A stretch of 64,000 bases of DNA from Chryseosolibacter histidinae (GTDB taxonomy: Bacteria > Bacteroidota > Bacteroidia > Cytophagales > Cyclobacteriaceae): the NCBI RefSeq assembly GCF_018598225.1, contig NZ_JAHESF010000001.1:310001-374000 (forward strand). The letters are read 5' to 3'. The position numbers and the translations under genes are program-made. Shown here in pieces: positions 28,167 through 37,336 of the stretch. The notes below the pieces were generated by a model. It was not told the DNA's origin and did no database searches. It saw only the letters and a program-made list of their open reading frames with translations. How positions within the stretch are numbered: the stretch's first letter is position 1; the number at the start of each line of letters is the position of its first letter.

Positions 28167-28336
28167 TCCGGATGGGCAGATCATGAGCATTCGACACAAT
28201 CGGCGGGTGACGAACGGATTTTGAAAAACCAGGATATTTTCGTGGCTGCGGACTGATTTGCCGTTATCATCGTTTTCGAGATTCGATTTCCTGTACTGAT
28301 TGGCAGCGTACTTCCCGGATGTAATTAAAAAACACG

Positions 28337-29143
28337 ATGCGTGATTTTTTATATATTTTCTTTCACATCTATAAGTGTGCGGGGTCTTCCGTGATCCGCA
28401 AGATCAAGGGCGAGAAGCTGAAACGACAGTGCCTGCATGTGCATTTTACGGATCCTGCCGGAAAAAACAACGCAGATACAGTTCCCCTGATCACAGGCCA
28501 GACGGTTCTGGAAGATTACCTCGCAAACCTGTCTCCCGCGGAGAAGAACCGGATGAAGTTCATTGTAGGACATAGTACCTACATGGGCGTTCATGAACAT
28601 TTCCCAGGCAGGCCCTTCCGTTACTTTACCTTTATCAGGAACCCGGTCTCCCGCATGAGATCCCTGTATAACTACGCGCGCTTCAACATGGAAAACGGGT
28701 CAACCGACTCCTGGCTCGGGTTTTATAAAAATGCACAGGGCATTCCCATCTCATTCACCGAATGGGTCAACAAGCTGCCGGAACAACATAACCCGATCAT
28801 CGACCTTCTTTTTCAATTCGACAATGCCAACGGTGTACCTGTTGTAAATAGTCACTATTCAGAACAGGAAGTGGCGAGAGCACAGTCTATTTTACGCAAG
28901 TTCCATTTCATCGGTATAACGGAGCATAAGGACGATTACCTGGGATTGATGAAGCTTTTGAACATGAGAGCCGAAGTTCAGTATGTGAACGTGACCCCAA
29001 AAAATTATATCCTCGAAAAGGAGCTGCCGCCGGCTACGGAAATACTGCGTGCAAAGATGCAGCACGATCTCAGGTTATACAATGAATGCCTGTCTGGTAA
29101 TTTCGACAACGTTGGCATTCGCGACCTGGCTGAAAATCATTAA
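28337..29143 (+). CDS. Sulfotransferase family 2-like protein
   Basis: 268 residues. FFHIYKCAGSS near the N-terminus is the 5'-phosphosulfate-binding loop of PAPS-dependent sulfotransferases of the carbohydrate (2-OST/Sulfotransfer_2) type, and RNPVSRMRSLYNYAR (about 106-120) is the 3'-phosphate-binding block. It would move sulfate from PAPS to a hydroxyl of a sugar or other acceptor. A PAPS synthesis gene is not in the window. It precedes a glycosyltransferase gene by 15 bases, so the acceptor is probably a surface glycan. Confidence 0.85.
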   Translation: MRDFLYIFFHIYKCAGSSVIRKIKGEKLKRQCLHVHFTDPAGKNNADTVPLITGQTVLEDYLANLSPAEKNRMKFIVGHSTYMGVHEHFPGRPFRYFTFIRNPVSRMRSLYNYARFNMENGSTDSWLGFYKNAQGIPISFTEWVNKLPEQHNPIIDLLFQFDNANGVPVVNSHYSEQEVARAQSILRKFHFIGITEHKDDYLGLMKLLNMRAEVQYVNVTPKNYILEKELPPATEILRAKMQHDLRLYNECLSGNFDNVGIRDLAENH

Positions 29144-29158
29144 CGCAAAACACTGACC

Positions 29159-30604
29159 ATGGTAGTGGCCCACCAAACACATTCCGGAAGGGAAAAGATC
29201 AGCTTGAGCAATCTGTCGATCATCTTTTCCGTAAAGATCGACTCCCCAGACCGGCTCAATAATTTCAGGTTCAATGTCGAATACCTGCATGCGTATTTTA
29301 GCGACCTGGAGCTGGTGGTTGTCGAACAGGATGGGAGAGGACAGGTGAGGGAATGCCTTGATGCTTACAGCCACTCCGTTAGGTCCATTTACCATTCCAT
29401 TGACCACGATGGCGTGCACTACAAGACCAGGAACCTGAACCTGGCTACCAACCTGGCCAGCAGGGAGATCATTATGATGTGTGACTGTGACGTGCTGTGT
29501 CCGCCCGAAGCCCTGCATAAAGCGGTACAGATCCTGGAGCAGGAGTCGGCCCTGATCTCGCCGCACAATGGCATCATGACCGAGATCGCCAAAGAACATT
29601 TCATGCATACACCTCCCGCTGCCGTGCTCGGCCAGCGGACTTTTTTTACAAGAGATTTCAACAAGAATGGCAAGGATCCGGATTATTCAAAAATGTATCC
29701 CCTGTATGGCAATGAAAACTATTTTAACATGGGCGGATGTATTCTGTACCGGAAGCGGGATTTTTACCTGGCAGGGGGGTGGAATACGAACATGATCTCG
29801 TATGGTTTTGAGGACGACGAATTTGTTTACCGTTTTAAAAAGCTCGGATACAGGCACCGTAAGTTCAGAACGAACAACATTTATCATTTGCAGCACGAAA
29901 GGGGGAAGGAGAGTATTTACAATAACTTCTACCGCTCCAACGAACAGGAATACGAGCACGTTCTAAGCATGACGGAAGAAGAGCTGAGACACTATGCCCT
30001 GAACGGGTTCAAAAGAATAAAGTACGATGTGGCGAAGGAGCTGGAGGTGATCAATACAGGCACCCGGTTTTCCATAGCAATGAATGATGCCGATAAGGTT
30101 GACCTGCAACACACCTCTATCATTGTGCCGGTGCGCATTCCGGACAAATGGTGGCTTCCGCCCCTGAATCATTTTGTTGGATACCTCGAAAGGAAGTTTA
30201 AGAACTATGAGGTTATCATAGCGGAAGGCGATTCGAAGAACTGCAAATATTTGCCCAACCGGAAAAACGCCAAGTATATCCGAAGCAGGGAGAAATATGA
30301 CGTAGGCAGGTACATCGGCATAGCGCTGAATGCCGCGTTGTATGATACCGTTGCCGTGTGGGACTTTTTTACCATGGTCAATCCTGCCGATGTTGGAGCA
30401 GCGGTGCAAAAGGTACATCACACCGGCGATGTGGTCTTCTGCCAGGACAACGGATGGTATACTGAGGGCATCTTTAAACGGAAACGTGGCAACGGAGCTG
30501 TTTTCTTCTCCCGGAAGCAAATGTCAGACGAGCAGTTGGTAAACGAAAGCCTGTCTTTCTTTAAAGTAGATCATGAACTTACGGAAGCCACGCGGCTTTG
30601 GTAA
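29159..30604 (+). CDS. Two-domain glycosyltransferase (GT2/galactosyltransferase-like)
   Basis: 481 residues. The first domain (about 20-260) has MCDCDVL (a DxD metal/nucleotide-sugar site) and GWNTNMISYGFEDDEF, the acceptor/donor signature of Glyco_transf_7C-type enzymes. The second part (about 310-460) starts again like a GT2 Rossmann domain (IIVPVRIPD) but has no clear DxD, so it may be degenerate. Relatives at 40528 and 54704 share the G-W-x-x-E-D-x-D/E block. It is likely co-transcribed with the sulfotransferase. Confidence 0.8.
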   Translation: MVVAHQTHSGREKISLSNLSIIFSVKIDSPDRLNNFRFNVEYLHAYFSDLELVVVEQDGRGQVRECLDAYSHSVRSIYHSIDHDGVHYKTRNLNLATNLASREIIMMCDCDVLCPPEALHKAVQILEQESALISPHNGIMTEIAKEHFMHTPPAAVLGQRTFFTRDFNKNGKDPDYSKMYPLYGNENYFNMGGCILYRKRDFYLAGGWNTNMISYGFEDDEFVYRFKKLGYRHRKFRTNNIYHLQHERGKESIYNNFYRSNEQEYEHVLSMTEEELRHYALNGFKRIKYDVAKELEVINTGTRFSIAMNDADKVDLQHTSIIVPVRIPDKWWLPPLNHFVGYLERKFKNYEVIIAEGDSKNCKYLPNRKNAKYIRSREKYDVGRYIGIALNAALYDTVAVWDFFTMVNPADVGAAVQKVHHTGDVVFCQDNGWYTEGIFKRKRGNGAVFFSRKQMSDEQLVNESLSFFKVDHELTEATRLW

Positions 30605-30624
30605 GTCCATGATCCATTTTTATG

Positions 30625-33015
30625 TTATTCTTCCTTCAAGGTTTTTGTCGGGTTGGCCAGCGAGGCGCGAACCGTCTGGTAGGCCGTTGTGAGTATCGAT
30701 ACGATCACCAGGAATAAACAAGGAACGAGGAACGAGACTGCATTGATCGAGGTCTTGAAGCTGAAACTTTCCAGCCACGCCTTCATGATAAAATAGGCTA
30801 TCGGAGCCCCCAGTACAATGGAAATGAGCATTTGCTTCAGGTAGTCCCTGGTAAACAACACGAGGATGGTGAGCGAAGAAGCGCCAAAAACTTTTCGAAC
30901 GCCAACTTCTTTTTTCCTTTTCAGGGATATGAAAAGTGAGAGGCCAAAAAGTCCGAGACACGCTATCACCAGCGATAACCCTGTGAACCACGCGAACAAT
31001 TTTCTGAAGCTGAACTCTGCGTGATACTGGTCATTGAATCTTGAATCGAGGAAGTGATACTCGAACGACTGATCCGGATAGATCCTGGCCCATAATTTTT
31101 TTAACGAGGCGATGCAATCCTGCAGGTCATCGAAGGACGCGTAGTTCTGGGCGTGTATTTTAACGGAGATGTCTCCGCGGTTTCTGTTGAAGCGGAATGC
31201 CTGCGGTTTGATCTGATATTTCAGCGAGATCTGATGATAGTCATCCACCACACCGATGATCTCGTAGGTGTTGTTGTTTTCGGTCTCCGTCACCGTCTGT
31301 CCTATAGCATCTTCCATATTGACCAGGCCGAGGGCGTTCACGGCAGCCTTGTTCAGGATGATGCCGCCCCTGTTTTTGCCGGGCTTGTCTACCTTGTAAT
31401 TTTCACCGGCAAGGAACTGGATCCCGTAAAGCGGTAAAAAATTCGCATCCACATCGTTCAGATAGAACAAGTGGCGGTCCTGGCTGGTGGTCAGGCCGAA
31501 ATTCACTTCGTGCCTGTAATCCTCTCCGGGGGTGGTTGTGCACGAGGCTACGTCTTCAACCATCGCCAGGTCCATGGCCTCGCTTTTGAACGAGTTCAGC
31601 CGCTCCATTTTCCCTTCCGAAAGATCTTTAGGAGCCTTGATGGCAACGATGTGGTTGAGCTTGATCTTCAGGTCGTGACGCAGAAAAAAATCGAGCTGGT
31701 CGGATACGATAAAGACGCCGATCGCGGCAACAATGGAAATGGTGAACTGGGCGATCACCAGCGCTTTCCGGAAGGTCATGCTGTAACGACCCTGTGTCAA
31801 TTTTCCTTTCAACGAATTGATCGGGTTTAAAGAAGACATCACCAGTGCGGGGTAGGCTGAGGATGCGAGGGCTCCCGCAATAAAAACGGCAGCGAATATC
31901 CCGTTAACCGGAGTAGGGTCGTTGAAAAGCGGAAGCACTTTATTGTTGCTGAAATCCAGCAGCAGGGGCCGAGCCAGGGCAAAGAGCAGCACCGCAAAAA
32001 GCAACGCAAACCCGTTGATCAGAACGCACTCAAACACGAACTGGGTGATAACCTGTTTTCGTGTTGCACCGATCACTTTTCTGACACCGGTCTCTTTCGA
32101 CCGCGCCTGTGCACTGCCAATGGATAAGTTTATAAAATTGATCCAGGAAATGATCAATATAAAGATGCCGGTCATGGCCAGCATATTGTCATTCGGTGAG
32201 AGGCTCGTGTCACTTAGCTGCTTCAGGGAAAAATCGATCTTCTTTCCGTCTGACGTTACGACCTGGTTCGTGCCGATATCTTTTGACATTTTCCGAGACA
32301 AGGCATCCGCACTGGCGGTTTCATTCAGCAAAAGATAAGTGGCGTAGGAGGGATCGCTCCAGTAAGCTTCCGTGGGAGGGCCTGCGCCGGCGCAGATCAG
32401 AAAATCGAACTGCAGGGTCGAATTGATGGGAGGATCGGGTATCACGCACGTTACCTTATGGGTGGATTGCGCACCCCACGAAACACGGGTCGTCAGTATT
32501 TGCCCGATGGGATCGCTGTCTCCAAAGTATTTTTTGGCTACCGAGCTTGTCAGAACCATGGCATCGGGTGTTGCCAACGCGGTCTCTATGCTTCCGGCAA
32601 CGGCAGAAAAGGAAAAGATCGAAAAGAAGGAAGTGTCAACGGTGCAGATCCGGTTTTCATTGAAGCTTATGGGCTCACCTTCTTTGGAGGTTGCCATCAC
32701 CAGCATCTCGACGTTGGGCGTAAAGTGAGTAGCCATGCTGACTTCCGGATACAGGTCTGCCGCCATTTTCGCCACACCCCAGTAAGTGTTAGATTGCTCC
32801 GACCCCTGCAATCCACCCTTGGATTCCTTCTGCTGAACCAAAAAGATGCGGTCTTTATGCTGGTGAAAGTTGTCGAAGGTCAGGTTGAAGCCCACATATT
32901 TGGCCAGCAGCAACGTGGCGGCTATCCCTACGGCAAGGCCAAGGATGTTGATGGAAGAATAGAGCTTGGTCCTGTAGAGGTTTCTGAGAACGGTTTTTAG
33001 ATAGTGTATGAGCAT
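30625..33015 (-). CDS. FtsX/MacB-type ABC transporter permease
   Basis: 796 residues, with an N-terminal helix (LGLAVGIAATLLLAKYVG), MacB-like periplasmic domain, FtsX core containing KETGVRKVIGAT, second periplasmic domain, and a C-terminal core with KEVGVRKVFGAS. It is the third such permease in 10 kb and, like the others, has no ATPase partner here. Its stop is convergent with the preceding glycosyltransferase (20-base gap). The N-terminus is well placed at the ATG at 33015. Function of the transported or sensed substrate unknown. Confidence 0.9.
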   Translation of the reverse strand: MLIHYLKTVLRNLYRTKLYSSINILGLAVGIAATLLLAKYVGFNLTFDNFHQHKDRIFLVQQKESKGGLQGSEQSNTYWGVAKMAADLYPEVSMATHFTPNVEMLVMATSKEGEPISFNENRICTVDTSFFSIFSFSAVAGSIETALATPDAMVLTSSVAKKYFGDSDPIGQILTTRVSWGAQSTHKVTCVIPDPPINSTLQFDFLICAGAGPPTEAYWSDPSYATYLLLNETASADALSRKMSKDIGTNQVVTSDGKKIDFSLKQLSDTSLSPNDNMLAMTGIFILIISWINFINLSIGSAQARSKETGVRKVIGATRKQVITQFVFECVLINGFALLFAVLLFALARPLLLDFSNNKVLPLFNDPTPVNGIFAAVFIAGALASSAYPALVMSSLNPINSLKGKLTQGRYSMTFRKALVIAQFTISIVAAIGVFIVSDQLDFFLRHDLKIKLNHIVAIKAPKDLSEGKMERLNSFKSEAMDLAMVEDVASCTTTPGEDYRHEVNFGLTTSQDRHLFYLNDVDANFLPLYGIQFLAGENYKVDKPGKNRGGIILNKAAVNALGLVNMEDAIGQTVTETENNNTYEIIGVVDDYHQISLKYQIKPQAFRFNRNRGDISVKIHAQNYASFDDLQDCIASLKKLWARIYPDQSFEYHFLDSRFNDQYHAEFSFRKLFAWFTGLSLVIACLGLFGLSLFISLKRKKEVGVRKVFGASSLTILVLFTRDYLKQMLISIVLGAPIAYFIMKAWLESFSFKTSINAVSFLVPCLFLVIVSILTTAYQTVRASLANPTKTLKEE

Positions 33016-33136
33016 GCTTGATGTTATATTGTGTTGAAAAATGGCTAATTCATGTTTTATACAGTCAAATCCGGCATTAATATAACCAACCTGACCCGTA
33101 AAATCTTCCTGTGTTCCGTAATTTGTGTGTCACCGA

Positions 33137-33144
33137 CAAATTTA
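33137..33144 (-). promoter_or_regulatory. Possible -7 promoter box for the permease at 30625-33015
   Basis: On the minus strand the sequence reads TAAATTTG, an exact match to the Bacteroidota -7 consensus TAnnTTTG, about 120 bases before the ATG. No good -33 TTG was found at the expected spacing, so the call is weak. Confidence 0.3.
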
Positions 33145-33329
33145 ATGCCTTGTGATGGCCGGTCCAGCGAAATTCGTTGAACTCACCTGCGGAGAGATGT
33201 TTACACACGGTCTGTGACGAATGGGGAGTTTGGTGGATGTTTGTAATATGAGTTTAAACAAAAATTGGTTTCTTTAAAGAAAATATCCATTTTAGTACAA
33301 CATTATTGCAGAGTCAGAGGCGCCCCGGA

Positions 33330-33354
33330 TCAAAAGGGCAAAATGAACGTTCGA
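33330..33354 (+). repeat. Dispersed palindrome-like repeat, copy 2
   Basis: A 25-base element with CCCCGGATC just upstream, then AAAAGGGC, AAAATGAACG and TTCGA. Including the CCCGGATC flank it matches the copy at 59749 in about three quarters of 31 positions. It lies 206 bases upstream of the AsmA/GT51 gene. Confidence 0.55.
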
Positions 33355-33560
33355 CTTGAAGCGAAATAAATAAGATCAGCGTAATTCAATAATACGGAAA
33401 GGCTATTTGCTGTGAGGCGGCATTGGCTTGTTTAAAACGTCCGCTGCCGGAAGGATATTGCTCATGGTTTTATGACTCGTGTCTCGCCGGCCCGGATGTG
33501 GCACCATAGTGTCTGGAAGCTCGCGCGTGGATAGCAAGGATCGCTGAAAATAGGGATCAT

Positions 33561-35714
33561 ATGAAAAAGGAACTGCTTTTATTGCTTGTGAGCGCCTGCA
33601 TCATAAAATTACCGCTGGCTTCACGATGGCACCGAAACGTTCAGGAGCGGCTCCGGGTTAAATATGGCCGGCATATTTCTTTGGATGTGGTAACCATAAA
33701 CTTTAAAGGCCTGACTGTATCCGGACTGTTTTTCTCCGACGAGCGAAAAGATTGCACCGTTCGGATCAAGACCTTTCGCCTTCGCCCGGTGATCCATCTT
33801 CGCGGGTGGGCCATCCGGGGAATTGCCATCAAAGGTATGACAGTGGAATATAACCCACGGGCAGTTAAAACTCCCAGTGCATCGTCGTCCGCTTCCGGCG
33901 CTCCCAGCCTTGACAAACTTCACGCGATTTATCCCGTGTTGCACAAGGCGCTCCGGTTATTTTTAAAGCGTACCCCGGAGGTGCTGCGGCTCAGTGACAT
34001 GTCATTCTCTATCCGCACCAGCGAAAACCGGAAGGGCAGCTTGCACGTCGGTAATTTGACGGTGTTGAAAAATCCATGTGATCCTGGGGCGATCAGCGTG
34101 GATTCACAGGGTGGACTCAGCCTGGCGTTGGGTGCCCACAGCATGACGTTGGCCTCTTTCCAGGTTAAGCTTGACTACAACGTGGAAAGCCCTGACAAGA
34201 TTAGATTCGGGATATCCACCACGACGAGTGCCATTCGTTTTCTGAGTCCGTTCGTCATTACTGACCAGGAGCTTGTTATTGATCCCGTCACGGTGCACAT
34301 GGCGGGCACATCAGGCGCCAACGGATTGTCGATCGGAAAAGACTCATACCTGAATTTTAACAAGATGCGCTTTGCATTTTCGTACGATCACTGGATTGAT
34401 CGCAGCGAGCATGTAGCGCTCAATGTAAAATTGCATTATGGCACGGTCAACGACTTCTTATACTCTTTTCCTGCTTTCGTGAATACAGCTATTTACACGG
34501 CTTCATTTACAGGAGGATTTGGATTTGAAGCCGCGTTTAAATTAAAGGCCACTCAGCCATTTCCGCACCAGATTGATTTTACCCCTGCACACGACCTCTC
34601 GGTTATCGATTGGGGCGATTTGGATCTTCGGAGCCTTCAGGGACCGTTTACCCATTCCATATCTGTTAACGGCAAGCCGGTCAGAGCGATGGAGCTCAGT
34701 CCTGAGAGTCCCGGATTTACGGTTGTTGAAGACATTTCACCGTATTTCAAAAAAGCGGTTGTATTTGCCGAAGATTCTGAGTTTTATGAACACCACGGGG
34801 TCAGCATCGATTCGCTGGGAGCTGCGCTGCGGCAAAATATGATCACCGGCAAATTTTCCAGCGGCGGGAGCACCATCACCATGCAATTGGTGAAGAACCT
34901 ATTCCTGAGTCAGCAGAAAAACCTGTACCGGAAAGTTGAGGAGTATTTTCTGTCCTGGCTGGTGACAGACTTTGTGAAAGTAGACAAAAGCCGGCAGTTG
35001 GAGATATACCTGAATATAATTGAGTTTGGTCCCGGCATCTATGGCATCACGGAGGCCTCTGAATATTACTTTTCGAAGAAGCCTGCGGACCTCACGTTGA
35101 GTGAGACCCTGGTGATGACCTACATTATACCACGCCCGAAGTTCTTTCATGCTGCGTTGCTCGAAAAAACACCGCAGCTTATAAGAAACCTGGGTGTACA
35201 TTTCGAGGGTGCTTCCAGGCGGTTGCTGAACAACAGGTTAATTAGTCTTGAGGACTTCAGCAGCATGCAGTTTGAGGTACGGTTCGCCAACGGCCTGGGT
35301 ACACTTTTCCTGCGCCGGGAGATGGATCATCTGCACGTTACACTGAAAGAAACTTATTTAAAAGCGTTAAACCTGTGGTTACGGCGCCACAGAGGTAAGC
35401 CGTGCCCGTTTGTGTCGTGTACGGCCCCACGTCGGCCAGAGGGGAGCTTTGCCCGTAAAGATTACGAACGAGACAACGGTATCAATGGCAATGAAAAACC
35501 GGTCAGTTATCCAAGTCTTGCCTTCGACGTTGTATTTAAAGACGTCTACGGCCAGCCCAGGGCAGTTGATAATTTATTTGTCTGGTTTGCCGCACTGGTC
35601 AGGGAAGTAGACACCGGTGAAAAAGTACAGTGGGGAGGGGATTCCGGCGGGGTGAAGGACCTGCGTCACTTTGAGCTGCTCGATTGGCAACACTTGAACA
35701 CTGCAGAAATATAA
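33561..35714 (+). CDS. AsmA-like/peptidoglycan glycosyltransferase (GT51) protein without transpeptidase
   Basis: 717 residues. An N-terminal membrane segment is followed by about 350 residues resembling AsmA-type repeats (VRIKTFRLRPV, IKGMTVEY). The GT51 domain (about 390-560) has all main motifs: EDSEFYEHHG (catalytic Glu), GGSTITMQLVKN, RKVEEYFLSW and KSRQLEIYLNIIEFG. No penicillin-binding transpeptidase SxxK follows; the remaining residues look featureless. It would polymerise lipid II in the periplasm. The AsmA-like front is unusual for a GT51 protein and hints at a link to envelope lipid transport, which is inference. Confidence 0.85.
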   Translation: MKKELLLLLVSACIIKLPLASRWHRNVQERLRVKYGRHISLDVVTINFKGLTVSGLFFSDERKDCTVRIKTFRLRPVIHLRGWAIRGIAIKGMTVEYNPRAVKTPSASSSASGAPSLDKLHAIYPVLHKALRLFLKRTPEVLRLSDMSFSIRTSENRKGSLHVGNLTVLKNPCDPGAISVDSQGGLSLALGAHSMTLASFQVKLDYNVESPDKIRFGISTTTSAIRFLSPFVITDQELVIDPVTVHMAGTSGANGLSIGKDSYLNFNKMRFAFSYDHWIDRSEHVALNVKLHYGTVNDFLYSFPAFVNTAIYTASFTGGFGFEAAFKLKATQPFPHQIDFTPAHDLSVIDWGDLDLRSLQGPFTHSISVNGKPVRAMELSPESPGFTVVEDISPYFKKAVVFAEDSEFYEHHGVSIDSLGAALRQNMITGKFSSGGSTITMQLVKNLFLSQQKNLYRKVEEYFLSWLVTDFVKVDKSRQLEIYLNIIEFGPGIYGITEASEYYFSKKPADLTLSETLVMTYIIPRPKFFHAALLEKTPQLIRNLGVHFEGASRRLLNNRLISLEDFSSMQFEVRFANGLGTLFLRREMDHLHVTLKETYLKALNLWLRRHRGKPCPFVSCTAPRRPEGSFARKDYERDNGINGNEKPVSYPSLAFDVVFKDVYGQPRAVDNLFVWFAALVREVDTGEKVQWGGDSGGVKDLRHFELLDWQHLNTAEI

Positions 35715-35727
35715 AAACCAAAATACC

Positions 35728-36261
35728 ATGAACGTAAAAGTCTTAAGCTCGCAGGATCTTTCGTTTGCCGATTTGTACTTTGAAGAATTCGGAGAGTCAC
35801 AAAAATCGTGGGCGGCAAGCCCGAAATCATTGATTTATTGTGGTGACCTTATTCAGTCTCAGAAAATTTCTTCCGTACTGGATGCGGGCAGCGGACTGAG
35901 CTCGTATTATTTTCATTCAAATTTTGAGAACGTGTCCACCATCGATGATGATCCATACTGGGCTTCCAGGACACAGGCTTTTGTAGAAAAGAACCTTGAA
36001 AAAAAAATAGCGATCACCGACCTCGCATCGGTCAGGGATAAAAAATTCGATCTTGTCTTTTACGATTATGGGAACATGGAAACGAGGATCTACAATTTCC
36101 TGCCAGCCCTCAACACGTGCCGCAGGTTCTTTTATGTGGATGATGTGCACGTTCCTTTTTACAGGGAGTATGTGCACGCCAGGTGCAAGGAGTATAACAT
36201 ACAGTTTCTGCCGGGAACACGTGACCAGTATGGCCGGTATGGTGCTTTGATACGGATCTAG
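35728..36261 (+). CDS. Methyltransferase-like Rossmann-fold protein
   Basis: 177 residues. SSVLDAGSGLSSYYF resembles SAM-binding motif I, followed by an acidic IDDDPYW at the second strand and DLVFYDYGN at motif IV. It looks like a short class I SAM-dependent methyltransferase, but the post-I acidic pattern is unusual and there is no clear substrate domain. It starts 13 bases after the GT51 gene, so is probably in the same transcript. Function unknown beyond the fold. Confidence 0.65.
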   Translation: MNVKVLSSQDLSFADLYFEEFGESQKSWAASPKSLIYCGDLIQSQKISSVLDAGSGLSSYYFHSNFENVSTIDDDPYWASRTQAFVEKNLEKKIAITDLASVRDKKFDLVFYDYGNMETRIYNFLPALNTCRRFFYVDDVHVPFYREYVHARCKEYNIQFLPGTRDQYGRYGALIRI

Positions 36262-36308
36262 CTTGAGATTCGGGACTTATTTAAAAAACATTTTAAACAA
36301 GCAATGGA

Positions 36309-37115
36309 ATGGTGAGAACCAGATACAGAACCTGGGAAGAAAAACCGATGCAGTTCGAAGAGACCGCTGATGTCTACAGCAAGTACTGTTCAGATTATCC
36401 GCTGGCCCTGATCGAAACGCTGATCGCTCAAACCGGGGTTAAGCCAGGCGATCACATCCTGGAGGTAGGCGCGGGAAGTGGCAAGGCTACCGGTATGTTT
36501 GCCGATAGGGGATTTCACCTTACCTGCGTCGAGCCGGGACAGCAGCTTGTCGCGATCGCCCGGAAGACATTGCACGACAAAGCCGGAATCGATTTTATCG
36601 TCTCTTCGTTCGAGGACTGGCCTTTGCAGGAAGCGTGTTTCGACCTTGCCTTCTCCGCCCAGGCATTCCACTGGGTGAAAAAAACAGTGAAATACGAAAA
36701 GTGTGCGCGCGCACTGAAGAACAACGGGTGCCTCGCACTCTTTTGGAACATCTATGTTAATGACGAGACGGCTCCCGTAAGCGAACTGTCAGCGGTTTGC
36801 AAGGCGTACGGAGTGCTGAGCTTTCTCACAGCCCCTGAAATGGAACATGAGATCCAATACAATGTGCGTGAAATTGAAGACAGCAAACTTTTTCACTCAC
36901 CCATGGTCTACACGTTTTCACGCGTGGTGAGGAGCACTGCCAGCGATCTTATTAATTTTTTAAGCACGGGAGCGGGGTACCAGGACCTTACGCCGGAGTC
37001 CAGAAAAGAACTGGATGGAAAGATAACGGCCATTTTTGATAACCACTGCGGTGTCATCGATCGGCCGATCATTAGCGCACTATACCTGTCTGAGAAGATC
37101 ACATCGGATCACTAG
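36309..37115 (+). CDS. Class I SAM-dependent methyltransferase
   Basis: 268 residues; the ATG at 36348 (MQFEETADVYSKYC) is an equally credible start and fits the family better. Motif I is HILEVGAGSGKATGMF, followed by the acidic end of the second strand (TCVEPG) and FDLAFSAQAFHWV at motif IV, a block typical of small-molecule methyltransferases of the UbiE/TAM type. The substrate cannot be read from sequence. It stands 47 bases after the previous gene. Confidence 0.85.
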   Translation: MVRTRYRTWEEKPMQFEETADVYSKYCSDYPLALIETLIAQTGVKPGDHILEVGAGSGKATGMFADRGFHLTCVEPGQQLVAIARKTLHDKAGIDFIVSSFEDWPLQEACFDLAFSAQAFHWVKKTVKYEKCARALKNNGCLALFWNIYVNDETAPVSELSAVCKAYGVLSFLTAPEMEHEIQYNVREIEDSKLFHSPMVYTFSRVVRSTASDLINFLSTGAGYQDLTPESRKELDGKITAIFDNHCGVIDRPIISALYLSEKITSDH

Positions 37116-37282
37116 CATGCGAATTCCGGTGTGCAACAACTTGCCTTGATTCACACTCGACCTCTGTGTGATAGTCTATCCTCACGGTTACCCGTACGCT
37201 GATTTTTTTATGCTAACAAAATTGGCTCACTATTTTTTAAGTTGGAAAAACTTCATACATTACCCCTATAGTACGTGTATGT

Positions 37283-37313
37283 CTTGTTCTTAACACTTTT
37301 GCAACTAAATTTG
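37283..37313 (+). promoter_or_regulatory. Bacteroidota-type promoter for the ParB-like gene
   Basis: A -33-like CTTG at 37283-37286 and an exact -7 match TAAATTTG at 37306-37313 are separated by 19 bases, the spacing expected for the primary sigma factor in Bacteroidota. The -7 box ends 23 bases before the ATG at 37337. Confidence 0.55.
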
Positions 37314-37336
37314 TGCGATAATTGCAGATCATAGTG

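Larger units (their letters stand above)
33016..33560. other. 545-base intergenic region between divergent genes
   Basis: No convincing coding region is seen. It holds a minus-strand TAAATTTG octamer (33144-33137), a copy of the dispersed palindrome-like repeat (33330-33354), and AT-rich sequence around 33240-33310. A plus-strand promoter for the GT51 gene was not identified. Confidence 0.6.
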
